From NCBI RefSeq assembly GCF_016907755.1, contig NZ_JAFBCN010000001.1, forward strand, positions 1,116,001 to 1,180,000: a stretch of DNA of 64,000 nt, given 5' to 3'. The notes beneath the pieces are model-generated. The model saw only the letters and a list, made by a program, of their open reading frames with translations. It did not search any database and was not told where the DNA came from. Below, piece after piece: positions 1-9,349 of the stretch. The stretch's first letter is position 1. Each line of letters begins with the position of its first letter. The stretch comes from Cellulosimicrobium cellulans (GTDB lineage Bacteria; Actinomycetota; Actinomycetes; Actinomycetales; Cellulomonadaceae). Made by a program: the position numbers and the translations under genes.

Positions 1-1121
1 TCGGCGTCGACCTCACCGACGCCGGCGCGCACCCCGCCGCCTGGCGGACCGTGGGCTCCCAGGCCCAGCGCCTCTTCGACGCCAAGCGCCTCGTCGAGCT
101 CGTGGCCACCGCCCAGCGCGGCCTGCTCGACCTGGTCACCCTCGACGACGCCTTCACGCTCCAGCCGGGCCGCAACGGGTCCGTGCGCGGCCGGCTCGAC
201 GCCGCGCTCGTCGCGTCCCGCCTCGCGCCGCGCAGCGCGGGCATCGGCCTCGTCCCGACGGTCACCACGACCCACACCGAGCCGTTCCACGTGTCCAAGG
301 CGATCGCGACGATCGACCACGTGAGCGCGGGCCGCGCCGGGTGGCAGGTCGGGTGGTCGACGACGCCGGCCGAGGCCGCCGCGTTCGGGCGCAAGGGCGC
401 GCAGGACGAGCCCGACGCCGTCGCCGAGGCGGACGAGGCCGTCGAGGTCGTCACGCGCCTCTGGGACTCGTGGGAGGACGACGCCGAGATCCGCGACGTC
501 GCGACGGGCCGGTTCGTGGACCGCGAGAAGCTGCACTACGTCGACCACGAGGGCATCCGCTTCGCCGTCAAGGGGCCGTCGATCACGCCGCGCCCGCCGC
601 AGGGCCAGCCGCCCGTCGTCGTCCGGGCGGACACGCCCGCGTCGCTCGACCTCGCGGCCCGCCGGGCCGACGTCGTCCGGGTCCGCGCCGCGACCCGCGA
701 CGAGGCCGTCGCGCTCCGGTCGCAGGTGCGCGACGCGGCCGCGGACGCCGGGCGCGACCCCGACACCCTCCGGGTCCTCGTCGACGCCTACGTCGTCATC
801 GGCGACACCCGTGCGAGCGCCCAGGCGCGCCTCGACCTGCTCGAGGACCTCGAGGGCGTCTCGTGGGACACCGACTCGCTCACGCACGTCGGCACGGCGC
901 GCGACCTCGCCGTCACGGTCGAGGAGTGGACGCACGCCGGCGCGGCCGACGGGTTCCTCCTGCGCCCGTCGTCCCTGAGCACCGACCTCGACGCGATCGT
1001 CGACGGCGTGGTGCCGCTCCTCCAGGGGGCCGGCCTGTTCCGCACGGCCTACCCCGGGACGACGCTGCGCGACACGCTCGGCCTCCCGCTCCCCGCCAAC
1101 CGCTACGCGGCGATCGCCTGA
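1..1121 (+). CDS. LLM class flavin-dependent oxidoreductase (5' truncated by window edge)
   Basis: Luciferase-like TIM-barrel monooxygenase that would use reduced FMN supplied by a separate reductase. The reading frame is open from base 3, and the residues before the first in-window GTG (51), GVDLTDAGAHPAAWR, are the usual N-terminal stretch of this family, so the true start lies upstream. Family signs include GIGLVPTVTTTHTEPFHVSKAIATID, the GRAGW(Q)V stretch and the late segment ADGFLLRPSSLSTDLDAIVDGVVPLLQ. It ends 20 bases before the next luciferase-like gene and looks like its operon partner. The substrate is unknown; the context (sulfur island, NtaA-like neighbour) favours an organosulfur or aminocarboxylate compound. 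Confidence 0.85.
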   Translation, partial: GVDLTDAGAHPAAWRTVGSQAQRLFDAKRLVELVATAQRGLLDLVTLDDAFTLQPGRNGSVRGRLDAALVASRLAPRSAGIGLVPTVTTTHTEPFHVSKAIATIDHVSAGRAGWQVGWSTTPAEAAAFGRKGAQDEPDAVAEADEAVEVVTRLWDSWEDDAEIRDVATGRFVDREKLHYVDHEGIRFAVKGPSITPRPPQGQPPVVVRADTPASLDLAARRADVVRVRAATRDEAVALRSQVRDAAADAGRDPDTLRVLVDAYVVIGDTRASAQARLDLLEDLEGVSWDTDSLTHVGTARDLAVTVEEWTHAGAADGFLLRPSSLSTDLDAIVDGVVPLLQGAGLFRTAYPGTTLRDTLGLPLPANRYAAIA

Positions 1122-1141
1122 ACCCGGACGGACCGACGAAC

Positions 1142-2536
1142 ATGAGCACGCGCCCCCGCAAGCAGATCCACCTCGGCGCCCACTTCCCGGGCGTCAACAA
1201 CACCACCGTCTGGAGCGACCCCCGCTCGCGCAGCCAGATCGACTTCGCTTCGTTCGAGCACCTCGCCCGCCGCGCCGAGGACGCGAAGCTCGACTTCTTC
1301 TTCCTCGCCGAGGGCCTGCGCCTGCGCGAGCACAAGGGCCGCATCCACGACCTCGACGTCGTGGGCCGCCCCGACACGCTGCCCGTCCTCGGCGCGCTCG
1401 CGGCCGTCACGGACCGCCTCGGCCTCGCGGGCACGATCAACACGACGTTCAACGAGCCGTGGGAGCTCGCGAAGCAGTTCGCGACGCTCGACCTGCTCTC
1501 CGAGGGTCGCGCGGCGTGGAACCTCGTGACGAGCCCCGACGCCTTCACGGGCGCCAACTTCCGCCGCGGCGGGTACCTGCCCTACCCCGAGCGGTACGCG
1601 CGTGCGGCGGAGGTCGTCGAGGTCGCACGCGCCCTGTGGGACTCGTGGGACGACGACGCGGTGCTGGCCGACCGGATCGCGGGCGAGTTCCTGCGCCCCG
1701 GGTCGGTGCGGCCGGTCGCGCACCACGGGACGTACGCGGACGTCGTCGGGCTGTTCGAGACGCCGCGCGGACCGCAGGGTCACCCGGTCCTGTTCCAGGC
1801 GGGCGACTCCGCCGACGGCCGCGACTTCGCCGCCCGGACCGCCGACGTCGTGTTCTCCGCCCACTCGACGTTCGACGCCGGGCGCGCGTTCTACGAGGAC
1901 GTCAAGGGGCGCCTCGCCGCCCACGGGCGCGACCGCGACTCCCTGAAGATCCTGCCCGCGACCGTCGTCGTGCTGGGCGACACGCCCGCCGAGGCGGAGG
2001 AGCGCGCGCGGGAGATCCGGCTCCAGCAGGTCTCGGGTCCGACGGCGATCGCGTTCCTCGAGCAGGTCTGGGGCCGCGACCTCGAGGCGTACGACCCCGA
2101 GGGGCCGCTGCCCGACGTGGACCCCGACACGGAGAACCTGTCGATCACGCGGGGCCGCGTGCGGCACGCGAAGGACCCGGCGGCGGTCGCCGCGGCGTGG
2201 CGCGAGCAGGCCGAGGCGAACGGGTGGTCGATCCGCGAGCTCGTCCTCCAGGTGACGTCGCGCGGCGGGTTCGTCGGCACGCCCCAGCAGGTCGCGGACG
2301 ACATCGACCGGCACGTCCAGGAGGACGCGTCCGACGGCTTCATCCTCGTGCCGCACCTCACGCCGGGCGGGCTCGACGACGTCTTCGACCGCGTCGTCCC
2401 GCTGCTCCAGGAGCGCGGGTCGTTCCGCACCGAGTACGAGGGCACGACCCTGCGCGAGCACCTCGGTCTCGTCCGGCCCGACGCCGCGCAGCGCACCGCC
2501 GACCCCGAGCCGGCGTCCGCCGAGCTCGTGGGCTGA
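1142..2536 (+). CDS. NtaA/SnaA/DszA-family FMNH2-dependent monooxygenase
   Basis: 464-residue luciferase-like monooxygenase of the nitrilotriacetate monooxygenase component A / DszA group, the large subunit of two-component systems that oxidise substrates with FMNH2 from a partner reductase. Typical blocks: KQIHLGAHFPGVNNTTVWSD near the N-terminus, FFFLAEGLRLREH, TINTTFNEPWELAKQFATLD, GRAAWNLVTSPDAFTGANFRRG, HPVLFQAGDSADGRDFAARTADVVFS, and DGFILVPHLTPGGLDDVFDRVVPLLQERG. The ATG at 1142 is chosen because the residues before it do not fit the family. No reductase is adjacent; the flavin reductase at 26516-27085 is a candidate partner. The substrate cannot be told from sequence (sulfones, sulfonates or aminopolycarboxylates are known for relatives). 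Confidence 0.88.
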   Translation: MSTRPRKQIHLGAHFPGVNNTTVWSDPRSRSQIDFASFEHLARRAEDAKLDFFFLAEGLRLREHKGRIHDLDVVGRPDTLPVLGALAAVTDRLGLAGTINTTFNEPWELAKQFATLDLLSEGRAAWNLVTSPDAFTGANFRRGGYLPYPERYARAAEVVEVARALWDSWDDDAVLADRIAGEFLRPGSVRPVAHHGTYADVVGLFETPRGPQGHPVLFQAGDSADGRDFAARTADVVFSAHSTFDAGRAFYEDVKGRLAAHGRDRDSLKILPATVVVLGDTPAEAEERAREIRLQQVSGPTAIAFLEQVWGRDLEAYDPEGPLPDVDPDTENLSITRGRVRHAKDPAAVAAAWREQAEANGWSIRELVLQVTSRGGFVGTPQQVADDIDRHVQEDASDGFILVPHLTPGGLDDVFDRVVPLLQERGSFRTEYEGTTLREHLGLVRPDAAQRTADPEPASAELVG

Positions 2537-2593
2537 CCGCAGCCCGCCCGCAACCGTCCCGCAGATCTGCACCGCACCGACCTCGGAGGACCC

Positions 2594-3450
2594 ATGAGCA
2601 CGAGCACGCCGACCGCCACGGGCGCCGTGGCCACCGCGCCCACCACCACCGGCACGCCCGACGCCGCCGTGTCGCCCGCGTCGCCCCCGTCGCCCGACGC
2701 CTCCGCGTGGGCCGACTGGCACGCCGAGCGTGAGGAGGGGCTGCGCCCGCCGCACGGCTGGCTGAGCCTCGTCGCGTACCACTGGCTGCCCTCCGAGCCC
2801 GCCGCGCTGCCCGGGGTGCCCGGGCTCTGGTGGGCCGACGCCGACGGCGCGCACCACCGCGCGGGCACGGACGGCGCCGTGCGCACGGCGGCGGGTGCGG
2901 ACGCCACGACGGTCGTCGTCCCGGCGAGACACGGGAGGTCGCGATCGAGGTCGTGCGCCGCACGGGCCGGTACGCGGTCCGCGTGCGCGACCCGCTCGCG
3001 CCCGCGCGGCTCGCGTTCGACGGCGTCCCGACGTTCGCCGACGACCCCGCCTGGGTCGTGGACGCGGCGGTGCGGTGGTACGACGCGCCGCGGCCCGTCG
3101 TCGTCGGCGCCGCGCGCCCCGGGCTGGTGCACCACGTGAGCACGGTCGGCGAGGTCGACCTCGTGGTCGAGCGCGACGGGGTCGCCCATCGCGCGACGCT
3201 CGTCCTCACGGGCAAGGCCGGCGGCGCGGTGACGCTGCTCTTCAGCGACGAGGCGGACGACGTCGCGCCCTGGCGCGTCCTGTGGGTGGACGCCGACGTG
3301 GCGCCCGGCACCGAGGGGCGCGTGCGGCTCGACCTCAACCGCACGATCAACCTCCCGTACGCGTTCAGCGACTTCGGGACGTGCCCGGCGCCGGTCGAGG
3401 GCAACCACGTGCCGTTCGCCGTCACCGCAGGCGAGAGGGCACCCCGGTGA
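2594..3450 (+). pseudogene. DUF1684 protein, frameshifted
   Basis: The DUF1684 family (about 270-290 residues) is split over two frames. The first half (2594 to about 2922) carries WADWHAEREEGLRPPHGWLSLVAYHWL. The second half (about 2925-3450) carries RRTGRYAVRVRDPLAPARLAF and the family's closing block LDLNRTINLPYAFSDFGTCPAP. Restoring one lost base near 2921-2926 would join them into a 285-residue protein ending TGA at 3450, so one single-base deletion explains everything. Whether it is a real inactivating mutation or a sequencing error cannot be decided here. The function of the family is unknown. SD GGAGG precedes the ATG at 2594, and the stop overlaps the next start. Confidence 0.8.
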
Positions 3451-4061
3451 CCGCGGTCGCGGCGCGCCCGGCGGCGCCGGGAGCGACGGGGTCGGGCGCG
3501 GTGGTGCGCGAGGTCCGGTCCGTCGCCATGCACGACCCGCTCGTCCGCCCCCTCCTCGACGAGCTGTCCCACGAGTACTGGACGCGGTACCAGCGCGTGC
3601 TCACCGCGGACGAGCTCCGCGCCGAGATGGAGCACTACCCCGCGCAGGACTTCGCGGCGCCGCACGGCGAGCTCGTGCTGGTGCTGGAGGACGGCGAGCC
3701 GGTCGCGGGCGGCGCGTTCCGCCGTCGGACCGAGCCGGAGCTCGGCGACCCCGCACGCCTCGCCCGGCAGTCCGCACGGCGCGGCGACGGGTCGCCCGCC
3801 GTGCGGACCGCCGAGCTCAAGCGGATCTGGACGCACTCGGCGCACCGGCGCCAGGGCCTGGCGCGCGTCGTGCTGGTGGAGCTGGAGCGCCGCGCGGTCG
3901 AGCGCGGGTACCGGCGTCTCTACCTGACGACCGGTCCGCGGCAGCCCGAGGCGGCAGGCCTCTACCTCGCGACGGGCTACACGCCCCTGTTCGACACCGG
4001 GACCGATCCCGAGGAGATCGGCCCGCTCGCCTTCGAGAAGTGGTTGGAGGTCGCGCCATGA
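3447..4061 (+). CDS. GNAT family N-acetyltransferase
   Basis: 204-residue acyl-CoA-dependent acetyltransferase. The GNAT core lies in the second half: [41 protein letters not shown], with the RRQGLA acetyl-CoA pyrophosphate-binding loop (Q/R-x-x-G-x-G/A), then the C-terminal [17 protein letters not shown] strand. The GTG start at 3447 overlaps the preceding stop (GTGA), and its own stop overlaps the following ATG, so it is translationally coupled inside the ABC transporter operon. The substrate is unknown; in such operons GNATs may acetylate the imported amino compound, but that is inference. Confidence 0.82.
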   Translation: MTAVAARPAAPGATGSGAVVREVRSVAMHDPLVRPLLDELSHEYWTRYQRVLTADELRAEMEHYPAQDFAAPHGELVLVLEDGEPVAGGAFRRRTEPELGDPARLARQSARRGDGSPAVRTAELKRIWTHSAHRRQGLARVVLVELERRAVERGYRRLYLTTGPRQPEAAGLYLATGYTPLFDTGTDPEEIGPLAFEKWLEVAP

Positions 4062-5158
4062 GCACCGTGTCGCTCCCGCAGGACGAGTCCCGCCAGCTCG
4101 CGCCGCCGTCGGGCCGGCACCCCGCCGACCCGCGCGCCGGCTCGCACGGGGTCCACGACGCGCTCCCGCTCGAGAGCCTGCGCATCGTCCCCGCCCGGCA
4201 CCCGGGCCGCTGGGTCGCCACGGCCGGCGTCGCGGTGCTGCTCGCGATGGTCGTCAGCTCGCTCGTGACGAACGACCGCTGGGAGTGGGACGTCGTCGCG
4301 ACGTACCTCACCTGGCCCTCGATCCTCGAGGGCGCGTGGGCCACGATCCGGCTCACGCTCGTCGCGTCGGTCGTCGGGTTCGCGCTCGGCACCGTCCTCG
4401 CGCTCATGCGTCTGTCGCGCTCACCGCTCCTGCAGTCGGTGTCGTGGACGTACACGTGGGTGTTCCGGTCCGTGCCGCTGCTGCTGCAGCTCCTGCTCTG
4501 GTACAACCTCGCCTACCTGTACCCGTACCTGAGCGTCGGCATCCCCTTCGGGCCCGAGTTCCTGTACTTCGACACGCTGTCCGTGATCGACAAGTTCTGG
4601 GCCGCGATCCTCGGCCTCGGACTCTCGCAGGCCGCGTACTCGGCGGAGATCGTGCGCGCCGGGATCCTCTCGGTCGACCAGGGGCAGCAGGAGGCGGCGG
4701 CCTCGCTCGGCATCCCCAAGCGGCGCCAGGTGAGCCGCATCATCCTGCCGCAGGCGATGCGCTCCATCATCCCCACCGCCGTCAACGAGGTGATCGGGCT
4801 CCTCAAGGGCACGTCGATCGTCTACGTCCTCGCGTACGGCGAGCTGTTCTACATCGTGAGCGTCATCTACGGCCGCAACGGCCGCGTCGTGCCGCTGCTC
4901 ATCGTCGCGTCGATCTGGTACCTCGTGCTGACGACGCTCATCACGGTCGTCCAGTACTACGTCGAGCGGCACTACGCGAAGGGCGCGGTGCGCACGCTGC
5001 CACCGACGCCGGTGCAGAAGGCGCGCTGGACGGTCCTGGTCTGGGCGTCGCGGCTCTCCGGCCGGCCGGTGCCCGACTCCGTCCCGCCCGCGTACGCGGC
5101 CCGCGCCCGCGTGGGCGTGCTGACGCGCACCGCGCGCACGTCGGGAGGTGCGGCATGA
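4058..5158 (+). CDS. Amino-acid-type (PAAT) ABC transporter permease
   Basis: 366-residue inner-membrane permease of the His/Glu/Gln/Arg class. An N-terminal extension of about 55 residues precedes several membrane spans. The permease EAA-loop signature reads [26 protein letters not shown], followed by [22 protein letters not shown]. The start ATG 4058 overlaps the acetyltransferase stop, and the stop overlaps the ATPase start. With the genes at 5155 and 6109 it forms a complete one-permease importer (homodimeric permease, ATPase, lipoprotein receptor). Because it sits among FMN-dependent monooxygenases, the cargo may be a sulfur-containing amino compound such as cystine; this is inference only. 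Confidence 0.9.
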   Translation: MSTVSLPQDESRQLAPPSGRHPADPRAGSHGVHDALPLESLRIVPARHPGRWVATAGVAVLLAMVVSSLVTNDRWEWDVVATYLTWPSILEGAWATIRLTLVASVVGFALGTVLALMRLSRSPLLQSVSWTYTWVFRSVPLLLQLLLWYNLAYLYPYLSVGIPFGPEFLYFDTLSVIDKFWAAILGLGLSQAAYSAEIVRAGILSVDQGQQEAAASLGIPKRRQVSRIILPQAMRSIIPTAVNEVIGLLKGTSIVYVLAYGELFYIVSVIYGRNGRVVPLLIVASIWYLVLTTLITVVQYYVERHYAKGAVRTLPPTPVQKARWTVLVWASRLSGRPVPDSVPPAYAARARVGVLTRTARTSGGAA

Positions 5159-5964
5159 GCGCCGTCGGCGCGACCACCGCCGTCGCGCCCACCGACGTGG
5201 CGACCGCCGGGCTCGTCGAGATCCACGGCGTCCACAAGAGCTTCGGCACGCTCGAGGTGCTGCGCGACGTGTCGCTCACCGTGCCGCCCGGGTCGGTGAC
5301 GGTCGTGCTCGGCCCGTCCGGTTCGGGCAAGTCGACGCTGCTGCGCGCGATCAACCATCTGGAGAAGGTCGACAAGGGGTTCATCTCGCTCGACGGAGAG
5401 CTCATCGGGTACCGCCGCAAGGGGAACACCCTGCGCGAGCTCAAGGAGCGCGAGATCCTCGGCCAGCGCACGCAGATCGGGTTCGTGTTCCAGAGCTTCA
5501 ACCTGTTCCCGCACCTCACCGCGCTGGAGAACGTCGTCGAGGCCCCGGTCTCGGCGCAGCGCCGCCGCCGCGAGGACGTCGAGCCCGAGGCCCGGGCGCT
5601 GCTCGAGCGCGTCGGGCTCGCGGACAAGGCCGACGCGCGGCCGCGCCAGCTCTCCGGCGGCCAGCAGCAGCGCGTCGCCATCGCCCGCGCGCTCGCCTTG
5701 CGGCCCAAGGTGCTGCTGTTCGACGAGCCCACCTCGGCGCTCGACCCCGAGCTGGTCGGGGAGGTGCTCGAGGTGATCAAGGACGTCGCGAGCACGGGCA
5801 CGACGCTCGTCGTCGTCACGCACGAGATCGGCTTCGCCCGCGAGGTCGCCGACACCGTCGTCTTCATGGACGACGGGGTCGTCGTGGAGCAGGGCACGCC
5901 CGCCGAGGTGCTCGACCGCCCGCGTCACGACCGCACCCGGGCCTTCCTCCAGAAGGTCCTCTGA
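5155..5964 (+). CDS. Amino-acid-type ABC transporter ATP-binding protein
   Basis: 269-residue cytoplasmic ATPase of the GlnQ/HisP class. Walker A is GPSGSGKST, the Q-loop region is [18 protein letters not shown], the signature is LSGGQQQR, Walker B is [14 protein letters not shown] and the switch histidine lies in [15 protein letters not shown]. The C-terminus keeps the group's usual [31 protein letters not shown] 5155 overlaps the permease stop. A 144-base gap follows before the binding-protein gene, with no obvious terminator, so the three genes probably share a transcript. Confidence 0.93.
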   Translation: MSAVGATTAVAPTDVATAGLVEIHGVHKSFGTLEVLRDVSLTVPPGSVTVVLGPSGSGKSTLLRAINHLEKVDKGFISLDGELIGYRRKGNTLRELKEREILGQRTQIGFVFQSFNLFPHLTALENVVEAPVSAQRRRREDVEPEARALLERVGLADKADARPRQLSGGQQQRVAIARALALRPKVLLFDEPTSALDPELVGEVLEVIKDVASTGTTLVVVTHEIGFAREVADTVVFMDDGVVVEQGTPAEVLDRPRHDRTRAFLQKVL

Positions 5965-6108
5965 CCCGGGGCGGACCGGGGTCCACGACCTCGCGCACCG
6001 CCCCCGCCACCGCTTCCCGACGTCGTCACCCGCGACCGGCCGCCCGGCCGTCCCGCACACCCGCACTCCCTGCGTCGCCCGACGCACCACCCGAGAGGTA
6101 GGACACCC

Positions 6109-7131
6109 GTGACCGCAACGACCACCCGCGCCCGCGCCCCCCGCGCGCTCGCCGCCCTCGCCGTCGTGCCCCTGCTGGCGCTCGCGGCCTGCTCCGGGGT
6201 GAGCACCGAGGCCCCGGCCGCCGCGGACGAGGGCGCGGCGACCGAGGAGAGCACGACGTCCGTCTCGGACGCCCTCGACGTGAGCACGAGCCCGGACCAG
6301 GACCGCATCCGCACCACCGAGTCGGCCGAGGCGATCGCGCTCCTGCCGGACGCCTGGAAGGACAAGGACGAGCTCGTCGTCGCGATCTCCGCCGGCTCCG
6401 CGCCGCCGCTCGGCTTCCTCGCCGACGACGACGAGACGCCGATCGGCAACGAGACCGACATCGCGCAGCTCGTGGCCGACGCGCTCGGCAAGGACCTGCG
6501 CCTCGAGGTCAAGGCGTGGGCCGACTGGCCGCTGGCGCTCGGCTCGGGCGACGTCGACGCCGTGATCTCCAACGTCACCGTGACGGAGGAGCGCAAGGAG
6601 ACCATCGACTTCTCCACGTACCGCAACGACGAGCTCGGCTGGCTCGTGGGCGCCGACTCCGACATCACGTCGATCACGAAGCGCGAGGACATCGCGGGCA
6701 AGGTCGTCGCCGTCGGCTCCGGGACCAACCAGGAGAAGATCGTGCTCGAGTGGGACCGCCTCAACCAGGAGGACGGCCTCGACCCCATCCAGGGCCCCGA
6801 GTACTACGAGCAGTTCTCCGACGTCCTGCTCGCGCTCCAGTCCGGGCGCATCGAGACGTACGTCGGCCCCAACGCGTCGCTCGCGTACCAGGCTGCGATC
6901 TCCCCGCAGGACTTCTCGGTCGTCGGCACGCTCAACGGCGGCTGGCCGGACACCGCGCAGATCGCCGTCGCGACGAAGAAGGGCAACGAGGTGGCCCCGG
7001 CCATCACCGCCGCGATCAACCACGCCGTCGAGGACGGCACGTACCTCGAGGTGCTCCAGCGGTGGGGCCTGGAGTCCGAGGCCGTCGAGGAGTCGCAGAC
7101 CAACCCGCCCGGCCTCCCGAAGACGGAGTGA
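6109..7131 (+). CDS. Amino-acid-type ABC transporter substrate-binding lipoprotein
   Basis: 340-residue periplasmic-binding-protein-like receptor (solute-binding family 3). The signal sequence ends in the lipobox LAAC, with lipidated Cys28. A Ser/Thr/Glu/Asp-rich linker (residues about 30-70) leads to the two-lobed domain, with the family-3 stretches NETDIAQLVADALGKDLRLEV, DAVISNVTVTEERKETIDFS and GKVVAVGSGTNQEKIV. GTG start 6109 follows GAGAGGTAGGA-type SD sequence. It is the last gene of the importer and is followed after 7 bases by an FAD oxidase gene. Cargo unknown. Confidence 0.9.
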   Translation: MTATTTRARAPRALAALAVVPLLALAACSGVSTEAPAAADEGAATEESTTSVSDALDVSTSPDQDRIRTTESAEAIALLPDAWKDKDELVVAISAGSAPPLGFLADDDETPIGNETDIAQLVADALGKDLRLEVKAWADWPLALGSGDVDAVISNVTVTEERKETIDFSTYRNDELGWLVGADSDITSITKREDIAGKVVAVGSGTNQEKIVLEWDRLNQEDGLDPIQGPEYYEQFSDVLLALQSGRIETYVGPNASLAYQAAISPQDFSVVGTLNGGWPDTAQIAVATKKGNEVAPAITAAINHAVEDGTYLEVLQRWGLESEAVEESQTNPPGLPKTE

Positions 7132-7138
7132 CTCGCGC

Positions 7139-8320
7139 ATGACCACCAGCACCCAGCACGTCGACCACCTCGTGGTCGGGGGTGGCGTGATGGGCTCGGC
7201 CGCCGCGTGGCAGCTCGCCCGGCGCGGGCGCGACGTCGTGCTGCTCGAGCGCTTCGCGCCCGGGCACGCGCACGGCGCCTCGCACGGCACGTCGCGCATC
7301 TACCGCACCACGTACGCCGAGCCCGAGTACCTCGACCTCGCGCAGGAGGCGCTCGGCCTGTGGCGCGAGGTCGAGGCGGAGACCGGGACCGAGCTGCTCG
7401 CCGTCACCGGCGGCGTGAGCCACGGGCGGCGCGACAGCGCCGCCGAGCGCCGCGCCGACGCGATCGGCGCCGCGTTCGCGGCCCGCGGGATCGAGCACGA
7501 GTGGCTCGACCCCGCGGCCGCGGCCGAGCGGTGGCCGGGGCTGCGGTTCGAGGGCCGGGTGCTGCACGAGGTCGCGACGGCCGGACGGCTGCACGCCGAC
7601 CGCGCCGTCGCGGCCCTCCAGGGCGCGGCCGCCGCGAGCGGGGCCGACGTCCGCCACGAGGTCGCCGTCCGGCACGTCGAGCGCGTCCCCGAGGGCGTGC
7701 GCGTCGTGACCGACGGCGGCGACGTCGTCGCGCGGGTCGTCGTCGTGACCGTCGGCGCGTGGAGCGCCGGGCTCCTCGGCGGTCCGAGGGGCGGGCTGCT
7801 GGGCCAGGAGCTCCCGCTCGTCGTCACGCAGGAGCAGCCCGCGCACTTCGCGCTCGCCGCGGGCGCGTCGCCCGCGGGGTGGCCGGCGTTCACGCACGAC
7901 GTCGGCCCGGGAACGGCCTGGCCGAGCGGCGTCTACGGCCTCGCGACCCCGGGCGAGGGCGTCAAGGTCGGCTTCCACGGGGTCGGCCCCGTCGTCGACC
8001 CCGACCGGCGCTCCTACCGGCCCGAGCCGGGCCAGCTCGCCGCGCTGCGCGACTACGTGCGCACGTGGCTGCCCGGGCTCGACCCCGACGCCTACGTCCC
8101 CGTGAGCTGCACCTACACCACGACACCGGACCACGACTTCGTGCTCGACCGCCGCGGCCCCGTCGTCGTGGGGGCCGGGTTCTCCGGCCACGGCTTCAAG
8201 TTCGCGCCGGCGGTCGGCCGCGTGCTCGCCGACCTCGCGACCACCCCCGACGACCTCCCCGCGGCCGACCGGTTCGCGCTCGCCCGCCTCGCCGCACTTC
8301 CCGAGAGGACCGCCTCGTGA
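7139..8320 (+). CDS. N-methyl-amino-acid oxidase (monomeric sarcosine / N-methyltryptophan oxidase family)
   Basis: 393-residue FAD enzyme expected to oxidise an N-methylated or secondary amino acid with release of H2O2 and formaldehyde. The N-terminal dinucleotide fold is VVGGGVMGSAAAWQLARRGRDVVLLER. Cys324, in SCTYTTTPDHDFVLDR, matches the cysteine that carries covalent FAD in monomeric sarcosine oxidase and SolA. The C-terminal GAGFSGHGFKFAPAVGRVLADL is also typical. It follows the amino-acid importer directly, suggesting that the imported compound or a product is its substrate. The stop overlaps the next GTG start. Confidence 0.82.
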   Translation: MTTSTQHVDHLVVGGGVMGSAAAWQLARRGRDVVLLERFAPGHAHGASHGTSRIYRTTYAEPEYLDLAQEALGLWREVEAETGTELLAVTGGVSHGRRDSAAERRADAIGAAFAARGIEHEWLDPAAAAERWPGLRFEGRVLHEVATAGRLHADRAVAALQGAAAASGADVRHEVAVRHVERVPEGVRVVTDGGDVVARVVVVTVGAWSAGLLGGPRGGLLGQELPLVVTQEQPAHFALAAGASPAGWPAFTHDVGPGTAWPSGVYGLATPGEGVKVGFHGVGPVVDPDRRSYRPEPGQLAALRDYVRTWLPGLDPDAYVPVSCTYTTTPDHDFVLDRRGPVVVGAGFSGHGFKFAPAVGRVLADLATTPDDLPAADRFALARLAALPERTAS

Positions 8321-9255
8321 CGATCGCTCCCGCACCTGCCGCCGCGGACGCCCCGGCTCCGCCCGCAGACCCCGCGACGCTCGCCACGCCGCCCCACGAC
8401 ACCCACGGCTCCCGCGCTGCGGTCGCGGCGCGGTACGGCGTGGACCCCGGCTCCGTCGAGGACGTCGCGCCGGGCGCGACCGAGGGACTGGCACCCGCCG
8501 TGGTCCGTCCCGGCACCGTCCTCGCGACGCAGCTCGGTCACCGGACGGTGCGCCGCTACCGCACCGACCCGCTGGCCGACCACGTCGTCCCGACGCTCGT
8601 CGCCGCCGCGCAGTCCGCGCCGACGTCGTCGAACCTCCAGCTCTGGAGCGTCGTCGCCGTCACCGACCCCGCGCGCAAGGACCGGCTCGCGGCGCTCGCG
8701 GGCGACCAGGACCACGTACGCACCGCGCCGCTGCTGCTCGTGTGGCTCGCGGACGTCGCGCGGGCGCGCGCCCTCGGCGAGCGCCAGGGCGTCCGGCTCG
8801 AGGCCACCGACTACCTCGAGACGACCGTCGTGGCGTTCCTCGACGCCGCGCTCGCCGCGCAGAACGCCGTCGTCGCGGCCGAGTCCCTCGGCCTCGGCAC
8901 CGTGTACATCGGCGCGCTGCGCAACCACCCCGCGCAGGTCGCGGCGGAGCTCGGCCTGCCCGAGGGCGTCGTGGCGGTCGTCGGGCTCGTGGTCGGCCAC
9001 CCCGACCCCGCGGGCGGCGAGCGCGTCAAGCCGCGGCTGCCGCAGGCGGCGGTGCTGCACGCCGAGCGCTACCACGGCGACCAGGCGGAGCACGTCGCGG
9101 CGTACGAGGAGCGCATCGCGCCCTTCTACCGCGACGAGGGGCTCGACGGCGGCTGGCACGACCGCGTCGTCGACCGCCTGCGCGTCCCCGGCGCCCTCCG
9201 CGGGCGCGCCCACCTGCGACCCACGCTCGCCGCGCTCGGGTTCCCGTCCAAGTAA
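8317..9255 (+). CDS. Nitroreductase family FMN oxidoreductase (NfsA/FRP type)
   Basis: 312-residue FMN-binding NAD(P)H oxidoreductase. Family features are HRTVRRYRTDPL near residue 75, AAAQSAPTSSNLQLWSVVAV (FMN-binding), a central AALAAQNAVVAAESLGLGTVYIGALRNHP, and the VVGLVVGHPDP block. The first 60 residues are a low-complexity Ala/Pro extension, so a later start is possible, but GTG 8317 overlaps the preceding stop. Relatives of this group reduce nitro compounds or free flavin; here it could feed FMNH2 to the neighbouring luciferase-like enzymes, which is inference. Confidence 0.85.
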   Translation: MTIAPAPAAADAPAPPADPATLATPPHDTHGSRAAVAARYGVDPGSVEDVAPGATEGLAPAVVRPGTVLATQLGHRTVRRYRTDPLADHVVPTLVAAAQSAPTSSNLQLWSVVAVTDPARKDRLAALAGDQDHVRTAPLLLVWLADVARARALGERQGVRLEATDYLETTVVAFLDAALAAQNAVVAAESLGLGTVYIGALRNHPAQVAAELGLPEGVVAVVGLVVGHPDPAGGERVKPRLPQAAVLHAERYHGDQAEHVAAYEERIAPFYRDEGLDGGWHDRVVDRLRVPGALRGRAHLRPTLAALGFPSK

Positions 9256-9349
9256 CCCGGCATCCCGCGCGACCGCGTCGTCGGGAGCCGCCGCACCGCC
9301 ACCGGTCGCCGCACCACCACCGGCCGCCGCACGACCACTGAAGGAAGCC

